Assembly: GCA_016841045.1 (NCBI GenBank)
Contig: JAENZX010000011.1
Location: 30,194-94,193 of the forward strand
Reading direction: 5' to 3'
Length of the DNA: 64,000 bases
Origin: Thermincola carboxydiphila
GTDB taxonomy: Bacteria; Bacillota; Thermincolia; Thermincolales; UBA2595
Shown here: positions 1 to 9,246 of the stretch, piece after piece
Layout of the letters: each line of letters begins with the position of its first letter
Position numbering within the stretch: the first letter of the stretch is position 1
Program-made: the position numbers and the translations under genes
Notes under the pieces: generated by a model
The model's input: only the letters and a program-made list of their open reading frames with translations
Databases searched by the model: none
Told to the model about the DNA's origin: nothing

Positions 1-816
1 GAACAGAGTGGTAGCTATTGCAGAAGCAGCAACCATGCTGGCATATTCTGCCATCATAAAGAGAGCCCATCTGATACCGGAGTATTCAATAAAATAACCG
101 GCTATAAGCTCCTGCTCACCTTCCGCTAAATCGAACGGAGCCCTGTTTAACTCAGCTGTAGCTGCAACATAGTATACAACAAAAGCTATAAACTGTGGAA
201 CAATAAACCACATATTCTTCTGGGCAAGAACGATATCTGACATTTTCAGTGAACCTGTCAGCATTACGACACCAAGTATAGAGAATACCATGGGGATTTC
301 ATAGCTTATCATCTGAGCTACGGCCCTCATACCTCCGATTAACGCATACTTGTTATTGGAAGCCCAGCCTGCCATTAGGATTGACAAGGTACCGGTGGAT
401 GCCATAGCAATAAAGTAAAAGATACCGATGTTCAGGTCCTGGATGACCATCCCTTTACTAAAGGGGATAACTGCAAAAGTAAGAAGTGCAGTTGCAAAGA
501 GAGTGGTACTTGCGATTTTAAATACAAACTTATCAGCTGCGGCCGGAATAATGTCTTCTTTAGAAAGGGTCTTAACAACGTCGGCTATCACCTGCCCTAT
601 ACCGAGCGGACCCAGCCTGTTAGGACCTTTACGAATTTGAATGAAGGCTGCAACCCTACGTTCTGCCAGAATAAGGATGATAACATGGGTTAGGATGAAA
701 ATAACCACTGCTAACGCGCCAACGGCGCTCATAATGACTTCGGCAGAAGCAGCAGAGAGGCCCATGCCTTCAAGCCAAGATCTTATTCCATTGGCCAGAT
801 TAATTAAAATTTGCAT
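1..816 (-). CDS. nuoH: NADH-quinone oxidoreductase subunit H, 3' end cut by window edge
   Basis: Membrane subunit of complex I that joins the peripheral arm to the proton-pumping arm and helps form the quinone site. 272 codons are present; the C-terminus lies beyond the window. The translation begins MQILINLANG and holds the family motif AERRVAAFIQIRKGPNRLGP near residues 50-70, then several hydrophobic helices and the conserved NRAPFDLAEGEQELIAGY segment. It follows nuoD by about 40 bases with no nuoE, F or G between, so it belongs to a complex without the NADH dehydrogenase module at this position. The family and start are clear. Confidence 0.95.
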   Translation of the reverse strand, partial: MQILINLANGIRSWLEGMGLSAASAEVIMSAVGALAVVIFILTHVIILILAERRVAAFIQIRKGPNRLGPLGIGQVIADVVKTLSKEDIIPAAADKFVFKIASTTLFATALLTFAVIPFSKGMVIQDLNIGIFYFIAMASTGTLSILMAGWASNNKYALIGGMRAVAQMISYEIPMVFSILGVVMLTGSLKMSDIVLAQKNMWFIVPQFIAFVVYYVAATAELNRAPFDLAEGEQELIAGYFIEYSGIRWALFMMAEYASMVAASAIATTLF

Positions 817-858
817 GCTTCTTCTCCCCTAAAACCTATTTTTTAGTTTTCATAAGAT

Positions 859-1962
859 TTACCGGTCAACTTCACCAAGAACGATATCAATAGATGCCAG
901 GATAAGAACCGCATCCATAATGTGAGTTCCTTTTGCCATTTCAGGGAATGCACTTAACATTACAAAGGTAGGTGCATAGATTTTATTCCTATATGGTTTT
1001 GTTGACCCATCACTTACAAGGTGGAAACCAAGATGACCTTTGGCGTTTTCGATTCTGTGGAATGCTTCGCCTACAGGTGGCTTGATAACTTTGGGGACTT
1101 TTGCCATAACAGGTCCTTCAGGAATTTCCTTCATTGCCTGCTTAATTATCCTGACACTCTGTTCCATTTCCTTCAGCCTAATAACGAAACGGTCAAAGAG
1201 ATCCCCGTTGTGGGTAACAGGTACATCAAATTGCATCCTGTCATATACCAGATACGGTTCATCCCTTCTGAGGTCATAATCTACACCAACACTTCTTAGG
1301 TTTGGACCGTTAAAACCATAGTCCATGGCCATTTCCTTTGATACAACAGAAATCCCCTTAGTACGGGACTGGAATATTTCGTTCCCAGTCAGCAGTCCGT
1401 TGTATTCTTCAAAGGCAGGCTCAAAACTATCCATTAAGTCTTTTAACTCAGTAAAGAAATCTTCACCAAGGTCGTTTCTGACTCCGCCTATCCTCATGAA
1501 GTTAGGAGTAAGCCTGTTTCCGCCAACCCTGGTAATTAATTCAAGCACCCTGTCTCTTTCACGGAAAATATAAAAGTATCCAGTTGCTCCCGCAACGTCC
1601 AGGGCAAAACTTCCAAGGAAAATACCGTGGCTTCCCAAACGCTGTAACTCAGCAAGGATAACCCTAAGATACTGGGCCCGCTCGGGAATTTCCTCCTCAA
1701 TACCCATCAGTTTCTCTACAGCCATTACGTAAGCCAGCTCGTTAGACAAACCTGAGCAGTAGTCAAGACGATCAGTGTAGGGAATAAACTGGGTATAAGT
1801 GCGGGATTCCGCTAATTTCTCCAGTCCACGATGCAAATAACCAATATGGTTAACAGCATTCTGAATATACTCTCCATCAAGGTTTAACACACACCGGTAA
1901 ACACCGTGGGTACTGGGATGTACAGGTCCCATATTCAGGGTAAGTTCTTGTGTTTTTAACAT
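859..1962 (-). CDS. nuoD: NADH-quinone oxidoreductase subunit D (49 kDa subunit)
   Basis: Peripheral-arm subunit of complex I, related to the large subunit of [NiFe] hydrogenases and forming part of the quinone-binding cavity. 367 residues, full length. The N-terminus holds the conserved NMGPVHPSTHGVYR motif, then HIGYLHRGLEKLAE; the C-terminus ends in the typical ILASIDIVLGEVDR. The hydrogenase-type nickel cysteines are absent, as expected for NuoD. It is cotranscribed after nuoC (about 50 bases between) and before nuoH. The unfused nuoC and nuoD resemble the clostridial and cyanobacterial arrangement, not the fused nuoCD of E. coli. Confidence 0.96.
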   Translation of the reverse strand: MLKTQELTLNMGPVHPSTHGVYRCVLNLDGEYIQNAVNHIGYLHRGLEKLAESRTYTQFIPYTDRLDYCSGLSNELAYVMAVEKLMGIEEEIPERAQYLRVILAELQRLGSHGIFLGSFALDVAGATGYFYIFRERDRVLELITRVGGNRLTPNFMRIGGVRNDLGEDFFTELKDLMDSFEPAFEEYNGLLTGNEIFQSRTKGISVVSKEMAMDYGFNGPNLRSVGVDYDLRRDEPYLVYDRMQFDVPVTHNGDLFDRFVIRLKEMEQSVRIIKQAMKEIPEGPVMAKVPKVIKPPVGEAFHRIENAKGHLGFHLVSDGSTKPYRNKIYAPTFVMLSAFPEMAKGTHIMDAVLILASIDIVLGEVDR

Positions 1963-2011
1963 TATTTCTACACCTCTACAATCCCGAATTTAAGTCTACA
2001 TATTAGAACTT

Positions 2012-2467
2012 CTAAGCATTGTGTTTAAAATCTTTCCGCAGAGGGTGACCCACAAAATCATCCGCCAACAGGATTCTCTTAAGATTTGGATGTCCTGTAA
2101 AGGTAATCCCCATCAAATCGTAAACTTCTCTTTCCATACAGTCTGCTGCTTTCCAAACTGAGACTATCGAAGGTAACTGAGGGGTTGCCTTGTCGAGTTC
2201 AACTTTAACTGTCAGCTTATGACGGTAAGTCAAAGAATTCAGGTGATAAACAACCGTAAAATTCTCCGGATAATCTACAGAACTAAGGTTCATGATAAGA
2301 TTGAGTTCATAATTCGGGTTATCTCTCAGTTCTTTCATAACCTCTACGATTTTGTCCGGTTTAACCTTAATGGACTGATTTGTATTATCCTCAAAAATTT
2401 CAGCACATTCGCCAAATTTCTGATTAAGCTCGCCCACCAGAGCCTGACGGTCTACTATCTTATCCAC
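2012..2467 (-). CDS. nuoC: NADH-quinone oxidoreductase subunit C (30 kDa subunit)
   Basis: Peripheral-arm structural subunit of complex I. The family signature is the C-terminal [23 protein letters not shown] stretch, followed by [20 protein letters not shown] prefer the GTG start at 2467: it overlaps the nuoB stop by 8 bases and has GAGAGG upstream. An upstream in-frame ATG at 2488 would add seven residues but has no good ribosome site. About 151 residues, a short NuoC of the unfused type. Translation is probably coupled to nuoB. Confidence 0.93.
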   Translation of the reverse strand: MDKIVDRQALVGELNQKFGECAEIFEDNTNQSIKVKPDKIVEVMKELRDNPNYELNLIMNLSSVDYPENFTVVYHLNSLTYRHKLTVKVELDKATPQLPSIVSVWKAADCMEREVYDLMGITFTGHPNLKRILLADDFVGHPLRKDFKHNA

Positions 2468-2990
2468 GTGTCCCCAACCTCTCACCATTATTTTTAGCCC
2501 ACTTTTCGGTGTGCAGAATCTTCTCCCTCAGTGTAAGGAACCCGTAAATCAGTGCTTCCGGTCTGGGTGGGCAGCCGGGAATATAAACATCTACAGGCAG
2601 AAAAGTATCGGCACCGGGGACAACATTGTAAGAATCTGTAAATGGTCCACCGCTTATGGCACAGCTTCCCATACACATAACATACTTGGGTTCAGCCATC
2701 TGCTCGTATAGACGTGCAATCAGAGGCTGCATCTTTTTCGTAATGGTACCGGCCACAATCATCAGGTCGGCCTGCCGGGGGCTTCCACGGAATGCTTCGT
2801 ATCCGAAACGTGCAAAGTCAAACTTGGCGCTACTTGTGTTCAGCATCTCAATGGCACAGCATGCAAGACCGAATGTTACGGGGAAAATGGACCTTGATCT
2901 GAACCAACTTAACAGCTTATCCGTCGAAGTCATAATAACATTGTCTCGGAGCAGTTCATCAACCTGATTTTTGTCTTTTATTAGATCCAT
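2460..2990 (-). CDS. nuoB: NADH-quinone oxidoreductase subunit B
   Basis: Complex I subunit that carries the terminal [4Fe-4S] cluster N2 and reduces quinone. The ligand pattern is visible: the tandem CC in [11 protein letters not shown], then a Cys in [12 protein letters not shown] and a Cys in [15 protein letters not shown]. 176 residues from the ATG at 2990, which has GGAAGGAG at good spacing and overlaps the nuoA stop by 10 bases. An upstream in-frame ATG at 3020 lies inside nuoA and is less likely. The successive overlaps nuoA/nuoB/nuoC show tight translational coupling. Confidence 0.95.
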   Translation of the reverse strand: MDLIKDKNQVDELLRDNVIMTSTDKLLSWFRSRSIFPVTFGLACCAIEMLNTSSAKFDFARFGYEAFRGSPRQADLMIVAGTITKKMQPLIARLYEQMAEPKYVMCMGSCAISGGPFTDSYNVVPGADTFLPVDVYIPGCPPRPEALIYGFLTLREKILHTEKWAKNNGERLGTRG

Positions 2991-3343
2991 TCTAACGCTC
3001 CTTCCTTCCATGCATACCAATATCCGAGTAAGAGAATTGTAATAAAGATGAACATTTCCACAATCGCAAACAGTCCTAAGCTCTGGAACTTGATTGCCCA
3101 GGGATAGAGGAAAATAGTTTCAACGTCAAAGGCTACGAAAACTAAGGCATACATAAAATAACTAAGTTTGAACTGAATCCATGTGTCTCCCTCTGTTTCC
3201 AAACCGCACTCGTAGGTCAAAAGTTTGGTCGGGGTGGGTTTCTTATGATTACTGTGAAGAATCGCTGATACACCCAGTAAGATCAGCGGAAAAATGATAC
3301 CGACCAAAAATATAACACCTACCCCTGCATAACTAGTTAGCAT
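2981..3343 (-). CDS. nuoA: NADH-quinone oxidoreductase subunit A
   Basis: Small membrane subunit of complex I and first gene of this operon. 120 residues with three hydrophobic helices (about 5-30, 60-82, 90-112). It holds the family motifs [20 protein letters not shown] and [12 protein letters not shown], the latter with the conserved acidic residues of helix 2. The start has AAAGGAGG seven bases upstream. It overlaps nuoB at its 3' end. Confidence 0.95.
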   Translation of the reverse strand: MLTSYAGVGVIFLVGIIFPLILLGVSAILHSNHKKPTPTKLLTYECGLETEGDTWIQFKLSYFMYALVFVAFDVETIFLYPWAIKFQSLGLFAIVEMFIFITILLLGYWYAWKEGALEWI

Positions 3344-3770
3344 CGTTTCCCTCCTTTCTAGTTTCTTATTTAATAGAACAATTACTTCATATATCTATAC
3401 ACATAAAAGCACCCATAAAGCAATTTTAGAATTTTTGCGGCTCTTTGAATTTTCGCAAAATTCCTTACCTATATGGGAATCTTTTATGCTTATAGTCTTT
3501 TGATGATAAAACCTCACTCCATTCCCCTGTTAATCAACATGGAGTTAGACACATAACAATATGACAAGAACCTGATTACGCAAAAGAAACCAGCCATTAC
3601 GGCAGGTGTCTGTGGTGCTTGTAATCCTTGTCACTAAATATATATTCTCTGGCATGGACAAAAATCCCTGCTTTGCAAAACAAAATTGCCAAAATTTCAG
3701 CATATTTTGTATATTTATGGCGAATTGTTGCCTGATATAGCAGTTATATTTATGATAGTAAATTTTGGAG
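3344..3770. other. Intergenic region between nuoA and rnhB
   Basis: About 430 AT-rich bases with no convincing coding frame. It must hold the promoter of the nuo operon (minus strand), but I could not find a -35/-10 pair that I would defend. No clear terminator or riboswitch was seen. Confidence 0.5.
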
Positions 3771-4541
3771 TTACAGGTTTTTAATGAAGGTCCTGCGGTG
3801 ATGATGGGAAGGGCCGTATTCTTTTAAGGCTTTAATGTGTTCACTGGTTCCATACCCTTTATGACGGCTAAATCCATACTGCGGAAACTCTCTGTCCAAA
3901 TTATTCATTATTTTATCACGAGTAACTTTGGCAATAATAGATGCCGCAGCAATAGAAACACTTAAACCGTCACCTTTGATAATAGCATTCTGAGGAGTAG
4001 AAATGTCCGGTATTTTGACTGCATCAACAAGGAGATAGTCAGGACATGCAGTTAAATCCTGCACAGCCCTCTGCATCGCCAAAAGACTGGCCTGCAGTAT
4101 GTTTAGATTATCAATTTCCTCAACTGTCGACATACCAACTGACCAAGCTACAGCTTTTTCGGTTATCTCGTGATAAAGCTCTTCCCTTTTAGCAGGTGAG
4201 AGTTTTTTTGAATCATTGATACCCCGTATCCTGACATCCGCAGGTAAAATTGCCGCTGAAGCCACCACCGGCCCTGCGAGAGGACCACGACCAGCCTCAT
4301 CTATTCCTGCAACTATCGAGTAGCCTTTTCTCCTAACATCTTCTTCATAAAACTGCAGCTTCTTAAGCCTGATTTCTTCCTTAACATCAAGTGCTTCCTG
4401 ACGGCAAAATTGCTGGTATAATTTCCGAACTCCAACACGGTCATCATTACTCAGGGAGTTTCTTACGTCTGCAGCAAGGGAATTCCCTTTTTCAGCTAAT
4501 AAAAACTTTACCTCGGCCAGAGTCATCTTCGAAACCTTCAT
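3771..4541 (-). CDS. rnhB: Ribonuclease HII
   Basis: Cytoplasmic endonuclease that removes single ribonucleotides and RNA primers from RNA-DNA hybrids. The catalytic acidic residues sit in GIDEAGRGPLAGPV (two acidic residues, then the GRG type II signature), in LLVDAVKIP and in the C-terminal RHKGYGTSEH region. 256 residues from the ATG at 4541 (GGTGGAG seven bases upstream), matching the length of the B. subtilis protein including its extra N-terminal alpha-helical domain. The rbgA-rnhB neighbourhood is conserved in Firmicutes. Confidence 0.95.
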   Translation of the reverse strand: MKVSKMTLAEVKFLLAEKGNSLAADVRNSLSNDDRVGVRKLYQQFCRQEALDVKEEIRLKKLQFYEEDVRRKGYSIVAGIDEAGRGPLAGPVVASAAILPADVRIRGINDSKKLSPAKREELYHEITEKAVAWSVGMSTVEEIDNLNILQASLLAMQRAVQDLTACPDYLLVDAVKIPDISTPQNAIIKGDGLSVSIAAASIIAKVTRDKIMNNLDREFPQYGFSRHKGYGTSEHIKALKEYGPSHHHRRTFIKNL

Positions 4542-4702
4542 ACACACTCCACCTACAACTAGGTTACATAAAATAAAGAACAAAGTAAACTTAAAAATAT
4601 TGTCAATAAAATAATGTATACTGTATTTTTCGGCTTAAGTACCAAAATCCCTTCTCCAGAAATAAAAAAAACTCTTCCTGTTTAAGACTTTTCTGATTTT
4701 CA

Positions 4703-4738
4703 CATAAAAATAAAGGGTTAGCAACGCAACCCTTTAAT
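4703..4738 (-). terminator. Rho-independent terminator after rbgA
   Basis: On the minus strand the stem AAAGGGTT/AACCCTTT is followed by ATTTTTAT, 27 bases beyond the rbgA stop. It separates rbgA from rnhB, so rnhB needs its own promoter or readthrough. Confidence 0.75.
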
Positions 4739-4764
4739 GTACCAAAATAGCACAATAACGACAA

Positions 4765-5619
4765 TTATATGCTATCCAGCGTAAACATTCCAATTTTTGC
4801 GGCCCGAAATTCGTTTAATACAATAACAGCCGCTTTCAGTGTATCAATATTGCCGCCGGAAACAAGACATCCCCTCTTGGCACCAATACTTTTGAGGGTA
4901 TCATAGGGATCCGGGGCCAGTTTATCAAGCTTATATCTTTCCATTAGATTTTGAGGCGCTATTTCTGTTAATAAACTAATTAGCTTCACAGTCACTTGTT
5001 CAATATTAATTACTTCATCTTTAATTGCACCTGTTACCGCAAGCCTAAAACCCACTTCAGGATCCTCAAACTTTGGCCACAAGATACCAGGGGTATCTAA
5101 TAATTCCAGCCCTTTGCCGACCCTTATCCACTGCTTACCCCTTGTTACACCCGGCCTGTCACCGGTTTTTGTGGAGCCCTTTCCGGCCAGCCTGTTAATA
5201 AGTGATGACTTTCCTACATTAGGTATGCCAACCATCATCAACCTCACAGGCCGCGGCCTTCTGCCCTTGGAAATAAGCTTCTGAATAATATCCTGGGCCT
5301 GGCTCTGTGCAGTGTTAATGAGTGTGTTTATACCTTTACCCTGTTGGGAATCCAAAGCAATACAGGGGTATCCCCTCTCCCTGGTAAAGTGCGTTTTCCA
5401 CTTTTCAGTCTGAGATTTATCGGCTAAGTCAGCTTTATTCAATACCGTTATTCGGAGTTTATCGCCAAGAATATCGTCAATTGCCGGATTGCGGCTGCTG
5501 ACAGGTATTCTGGCATCAAGCAGCTCCACTACCACATCTACGATTTTTAAATTTTCCTGAACCATTTTCCGGGCTTTTACCATGTGCCCGGGATACCAGT
5601 GTATCGTATCCAATTCCAT
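4765..5619 (-). CDS. rbgA: Ribosome biogenesis GTPase RbgA (YlqF)
   Basis: Circularly permuted GTPase that acts late in assembly of the 50S ribosomal subunit. The G motifs appear in permuted order: NKADL (G4) near residue 62, GIPNVGKSSLIN (G1) near residue 130 and DTPGILWPK (G3) near residue 172. The N-terminal WYPGHMVKARK is typical of the YlqF/YawG family. 284 residues from the ATG at 5619, which has AGGTGAG upstream. It lies downstream of lepB and rplS as in B. subtilis. Confidence 0.95.
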   Translation of the reverse strand: MELDTIHWYPGHMVKARKMVQENLKIVDVVVELLDARIPVSSRNPAIDDILGDKLRITVLNKADLADKSQTEKWKTHFTRERGYPCIALDSQQGKGINTLINTAQSQAQDIIQKLISKGRRPRPVRLMMVGIPNVGKSSLINRLAGKGSTKTGDRPGVTRGKQWIRVGKGLELLDTPGILWPKFEDPEVGFRLAVTGAIKDEVINIEQVTVKLISLLTEIAPQNLMERYKLDKLAPDPYDTLKSIGAKRGCLVSGGNIDTLKAAVIVLNEFRAAKIGMFTLDSI

Positions 5620-5649
5620 GCTTCTCACCTACTGTCCCCTTGGAACTTT

Positions 5650-6174
5650 TCAGAGCTTCTTTGTCCTGTCAAATGGCCAGTAAACAAATATGGCCCGGCC
5701 AATAATATTTTCATCGGGCAGGGTGCCCCAGTACCTGCTGTCCTCACTGTTATTCCTGTTATCACCCATCATGAAATATTCATTTTCAGGAATTTTAACC
5801 GGCCCAAAATTACTATTATATGTAAATTTTTTGGGCAAAAATGGCTGTTCAAGTACCTTTCCATCAATATATACTTTACTATCTTTAACTTCAATAGTTT
5901 CTCCCGGCAAACCAATCAACCTTTTAATAAAATCACGTTTCGGATTTACAGGATATTTGAAAACAATAATATCTCCCCGCTTCGGTTCACCAAGCCTGTA
6001 CGTAAGCTTATTTACAACTATCCTGTCTCCCTTTTTTAATGTCGGCTCCATGGAACCTGACGGAATGTAAAAAGGCTGAAATAAAAAAAATCTAATAATA
6101 AACGCCAATAAAACAGCAACAATTACTGACTCCAGTATTTCTCTTATCAGATACCCTGTTTCTGATCCCCGCAT
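5650..6174 (-). CDS. lepB: Signal peptidase I
   Basis: Membrane serine protease that removes signal peptides from secreted proteins. One N-terminal transmembrane helix (about 12-35) is followed by the catalytic Ser motif YIPSGSMEPTLKKGD, the catalytic Lys in DFIKRLIGLPGE and the box E motif MGDNRNNSEDSR. 174 residues, typical of Gram-positive SipS-type enzymes with a single membrane anchor. The start has GGGGGAG upstream. It lies between rplS and rbgA. Confidence 0.95.
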   Translation of the reverse strand: MRGSETGYLIREILESVIVAVLLAFIIRFFLFQPFYIPSGSMEPTLKKGDRIVVNKLTYRLGEPKRGDIIVFKYPVNPKRDFIKRLIGLPGETIEVKDSKVYIDGKVLEQPFLPKKFTYNSNFGPVKIPENEYFMMGDNRNNSEDSRYWGTLPDENIIGRAIFVYWPFDRTKKL

Positions 6175-6281
6175 CGCTACGCACTCCCCCTAATCAGGAA
6201 CTAAGAACTGCATATGCGCTATATATTATAATAGCCCACCAACTAGTAATGCATACTGCAAACTCATTTCAATTATTCCGT

Positions 6282-6313
6282 AAAGACAAAAGGGACTGTT
6301 TCCAGTCCCTTGG
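6282..6313 (-). terminator. Rho-independent terminator after rplS
   Basis: On the minus strand the stem AAGGGACTG/CAGTCCCTT with a GAAA loop is followed by TTGTCTTT, a few bases beyond the rplS stop. It ends the rplS transcript and makes lepB a separate or readthrough unit. Confidence 0.85.
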
Positions 6314-6316
6314 TTT

Positions 6317-6661
6317 CTATCGACGTAACTCCTTGATTCTGGCAGCTTTGCCTTTTAATGCTCTCAGATAGAACAATCTGGCTCTACGAACCTTACCTCT
6401 ACGAACCACTTCAATCTTATCTATACGTGGAGAGTGTAAGGGAAGAGTTCTCTCAACACCAACTCCGTAGGAGATTCTACGAACAGTAAAGGTCTCTCTC
6501 ATACCTCCACCGCGTCTCTTTATTACAACACCTTCAAACAACTGAATTCTTTCACGTCCACCCTCAACAACCTTCAGGTGTACTTTTACTGTATCACCAG
6601 GACGAAAAGACGGAAGGTCTTTTTTCATTTGTTCTTCTTCAATTAACCTGATTATGTTCAT
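6317..6661 (-). CDS. rplS: 50S ribosomal protein L19
   Basis: Large-subunit ribosomal protein at the 30S/50S interface. 114 residues, the usual length. Family motifs [31 protein letters not shown] and [15 protein letters not shown] are all present, and the C-terminus is rich in Arg and Lys. The start follows GGAAGGAGGG. It has its own promoter, a structured leader and a terminator. Confidence 0.98.
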   Translation of the reverse strand: MNIIRLIEEEQMKKDLPSFRPGDTVKVHLKVVEGGRERIQLFEGVVIKRRGGGMRETFTVRRISYGVGVERTLPLHSPRIDKIEVVRRGKVRRARLFYLRALKGKAARIKELRR

Positions 6662-6671
6662 TATGTATGCC

Positions 6672-6738
6672 CTCCTTCCCTGAGACGTTCATCACCCCTG
6701 ATAACGGGCAGCGGACCGTCCTTCTTGACCAACATAGG
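6672..6738 (-). promoter_or_regulatory. Probable L19 leader RNA upstream of rplS
   Basis: The roughly 70-base 5' leader of rplS contains GGTCAAGAAGGACGGTCCGC, a GC-rich CGGGCAG segment and GGGTGATGAACGTC. This resembles the L19 leader family that precedes rplS in Firmicutes and is thought to give autogenous control by L19. I match it from memory of the family, not from a covariance model. Confidence 0.5.
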
Positions 6739-6740
6739 GT

Positions 6741-6769
6741 ATTATAGCATAAGATTACAATAATATCAA
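6741..6769 (-). promoter_or_regulatory. Sigma-A promoter of rplS
   Basis: On the minus strand TTGATA and a perfect TATAAT are separated by exactly 17 bases. The predicted start point lies about 70 bases upstream of the rplS start codon, just before the leader RNA. Confidence 0.8.
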
Positions 6770-6823
6770 GCCAGTTTTTCCAATTCTTGTGTTTTCAGTA
6801 ATTCTTGTATTACTAATTTGGTT

Positions 6824-7417
6824 TCAATAATTAGTTGTTCCACCCTTGTTCCACCAGTTTTCTCCTAAAAGCCTGTCCAAAATAATTGCAACAGCACTTC
6901 TTACACTAAGGTGGTTATAATCCCAAGGACCATAAATGGGTTCTAATATATAGTCTGTCTTTTGCATTGTTTCTTTCTCGATTCCCCAACCTGTACCAAA
7001 TAAAATCAAGTATGGCCGCCCGTCCAACATCTGCTCTCTCATTTGTCCGTAACTCACAGTGTTGGGATATACCCTGGCATCAGTAGTTACTGTAATTGGC
7101 TTTTCACCAGTTTCTCTTCTTATTTGCTCTATGGTATCCTCTAGAGAAGAAATTAATGCCACTCTCTCAAAAGCTGTCTTTCTGTCCTGGTTGTACCTGG
7201 CACCATAACCATTCTGCCAGTAATTAAGGACATCCTGAACCAAAACCCGCTGTGTCTCAAGAGGATGAATTATATAATACTTCCGTACATTATACGTGCA
7301 GGCTGTCCGGGCGATGTCGTGAATATCCAGATTGGTCACTGACGTTGAAATAATCTCCATGTTTTTGTTGTACACCGGGTAATGGAGAAGTCCTATGAAT
7401 ATGTTTGGTTGGTTCAA
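6824..7417 (-). CDS. SAM-dependent RNA methyltransferase (SPOUT-like, Methyltrn_RNA_4 type)
   Basis: Predicted RNA methyltransferase of the family usually found directly after trmD in clostridia; its RNA target is not known to me. 197 residues. The N-terminal IFIGLLHYPVYNKNMEIISTSVTNLDIHDIARTA and the C-terminal LFGTGWGIEKE plus YNHLSVRSAVAIILDRLLG give a SpoU/TrmD-like knot, with the glycine-rich loop and the LSVRSA segment as the likely SAM site. The start is a TTG with AAGGGGGAT upstream. It follows trmD by about 40 bases and is probably cotranscribed. Confidence 0.85.
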   Translation of the reverse strand: MNQPNIFIGLLHYPVYNKNMEIISTSVTNLDIHDIARTACTYNVRKYYIIHPLETQRVLVQDVLNYWQNGYGARYNQDRKTAFERVALISSLEDTIEQIRRETGEKPITVTTDARVYPNTVSYGQMREQMLDGRPYLILFGTGWGIEKETMQKTDYILEPIYGPWDYNHLSVRSAVAIILDRLLGENWWNKGGTTNY

Positions 7418-7457
7418 GTTGTTATCCCCCTTATAGTATGTTATTTCCAGGGGCGTG

Positions 7458-8183
7458 TCATTCTTTTTCCAATAGCTTTTTATCCTGTTTCGGCAAGTCT
7501 TCGACCTTTAACATATCAGGCCTTCTCTCCAGCGTTCTTTTAAGAGACATTTTTCTTCGCCATAACCTTATTCGTTCATGGTCGCCGCTCAACAGAACTT
7601 CGGGGACTTTGAGCTCACCATATTCACGGGGCCTGGTATACTGTGGATATCCCAGAAGTCCTTCATAGAAAGAGTCAGTCACAAAGGATTCCTCTTCACC
7701 CAACACCCCTGGAATCATTCTGGCAACCGCATCTGTAATTACCATTGCCGGTAATTCTCCACCGGTTAAAACAAAATCTCCGATTGATATTTCGTAGTCG
7801 ACAAGCTTTTCTCTGACCCTCTCATCGATTCCTTCGTAATGTCCGCAGATGAAAATAAGGTGCTGTTCCCGCGCCAAGTCTTTTGCTAATTGCTGGTTAA
7901 ACATCATTCCCTGAGGACATAAAAGAATTACTTTAGAATCACCTGTAGCACTTAAAGATTTAACGTACTCAACCGCTTCAAAAATTGGTTCCGGTTTCAT
8001 AACCATACCGGCTCCGCCGCCAAAAGGGTAATCATCTACAATTCGGTGCTTGTCATGGGTAAAGTCCCTTATATTTGTCATTGTAATATTTAAAAGCCCT
8101 TTTTCCCTGGCCCTTTTGATTATACTCGCACTAAAGGGACTTTCAAACATTTCGGGAAAAAGAGTCAGGATATCTATCTTCAT
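7458..8183 (-). CDS. trmD: tRNA (guanine-N1)-methyltransferase TrmD
   Basis: Methylates G37 of tRNAs with a G at position 36, which prevents +1 frameshifting. 241 residues. MKIDILTLFPEMFE starts the protein, FGGGAGMVMKPEP and CGHYEGIDERV form the trefoil-knot SAM site, and YEISIGDFVLTGGELPAMV is the family signature. The ATG at 8183 has AGGTG upstream. It lies in the conserved rpsP-khpA-ylqD-rimM-trmD order. Confidence 0.97.
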   Translation of the reverse strand: MKIDILTLFPEMFESPFSASIIKRAREKGLLNITMTNIRDFTHDKHRIVDDYPFGGGAGMVMKPEPIFEAVEYVKSLSATGDSKVILLCPQGMMFNQQLAKDLAREQHLIFICGHYEGIDERVREKLVDYEISIGDFVLTGGELPAMVITDAVARMIPGVLGEEESFVTDSFYEGLLGYPQYTRPREYGELKVPEVLLSGDHERIRLWRRKMSLKRTLERRPDMLKVEDLPKQDKKLLEKE

Positions 8184-8209
8184 TATAATCACCTGTCTAA
8201 TAGGCAGCC

Positions 8210-8728
8210 CTATAAATCGAGAAGTCCGTCCAGAGGCTTTATTACGATCTTTTTGCCAATTTTATCAATCTGTCTCACAACTTCTTTTAAGGCCGGTATC
8301 ATATATTCTTTCTCTGTACCTTTAACGATATAAACATCGTTACTGCCCGTCTGGATAACATCCCTGATTTTACCCAATTTCAGACCGTCATCAGTCTGTA
8401 CCTCCATACCGATAATATCAAATATATAATATGTATCATCAGACAGTTCCATCAGTTCATCAGGAGTTATCTTTAAAATACTCCCAACTATATCTTCGGC
8501 TGCATTCATATCTACTATCTCTTTAAACTTTATAACAAAATAGTTCTTTTGGGATCTTACTCTTTCAATTGTGAGGTTGCCTGTTACCCCTTTTTTTTCG
8601 AATATAATAATTTCGTTTGCTTTAAATCTCTCGGGAAAATCAGTCAGAGGCCATACACGCACTTCACCCCTGTGTCCCTGGGTATTGATAATTTCACCAA
8701 CAGATATAAGGCTTTTGTTAGTGTCCAT
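8210..8728 (-). CDS. rimM: 16S rRNA maturation factor RimM
   Basis: Assembly factor that binds ribosomal protein S19 and helps mature the 30S head. 172 residues, with the N-terminal RimM domain (VGEIINTQGHRGEVRVWPLTDFPERF) followed by a PRC-barrel domain (about 95-165). The gene lies between ylqD and trmD. AAGGAG stands rather far upstream (about 14 bases) of the ATG. Confidence 0.95.
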   Translation of the reverse strand: MDTNKSLISVGEIINTQGHRGEVRVWPLTDFPERFKANEIIIFEKKGVTGNLTIERVRSQKNYFVIKFKEIVDMNAAEDIVGSILKITPDELMELSDDTYYIFDIIGMEVQTDDGLKLGKIRDVIQTGSNDVYIVKGTEKEYMIPALKEVVRQIDKIGKKIVIKPLDGLLDL

Positions 8729-8738
8729 AAGAACTAAT

Positions 8739-9161
8739 TTATCTCCTTGATGTTCTTCTTATTTCAATGATTTTATCATCACATACCAGAACCTCTACCC
8801 CGAAAATGTCATTCCAGTCATCGCCGACATTTATTTCGGTTATTGATTCTAGGGTGCCTTGGGCAACTTCTGAGCCTATTGCCATCAGTCCCACATTTTT
8901 TAACTGCTCTGTTAGTCTGTTCTTAGCCTGAATGCGTTTTTGTTTTTCATTCTCCACATGCTGCTTTGCAGCCGGAATTCCAGCAGGGTTTTTCTTTTCC
9001 AGTTCTGCAACCATTCTTTTAATCTGAAAATCCAGTTGCTGCAACTCAGCATCCAGCTTTCTTATGCCATCCTGAATCTCTAAAGCCATTTTTGCCTTAA
9101 AATCTTCAGTAACCTTAACTTTAACCAGGACAGTACGCTTAATAGTTAACGGACCTGACAC
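8739..9161 (-). CDS. ylqD: YlqD family protein
   Basis: Small protein of unknown function, conserved between khpA and rimM in Firmicutes. 140 residues: a short N-terminal beta segment (TIKRTVLVKVKVTE), a long charged coiled coil (about 20-90) and a C-terminal beta-rich part ending VCDDKIIEIRRTSRR. The GTG start has GGGGGTAT upstream. Naming rests on sequence character plus fixed gene position; a role near ribosome maturation is inferred from context only. Confidence 0.8.
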   Translation of the reverse strand: MSGPLTIKRTVLVKVKVTEDFKAKMALEIQDGIRKLDAELQQLDFQIKRMVAELEKKNPAGIPAAKQHVENEKQKRIQAKNRLTEQLKNVGLMAIGSEVAQGTLESITEINVGDDWNDIFGVEVLVCDDKIIEIRRTSRR

Positions 9162-9246
9162 ATACCATACCCCCTATGACAACATTAACACCTACAAGCG
9201 GCAACAAGATAAACAGAAGGATTAAGTAACGGGGCTCTAAGCCCCG

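Noticed and set aside
1021..1573. Plus-strand open frames opposite nuoD
   Set aside because: They are antisense to a clear gene, have no ribosome sites and no family resemblance.
4584..4700. Small gene between rnhB and rbgA
   Set aside because: AT-rich sequence without a frame that has a ribosome site and a protein-like composition.
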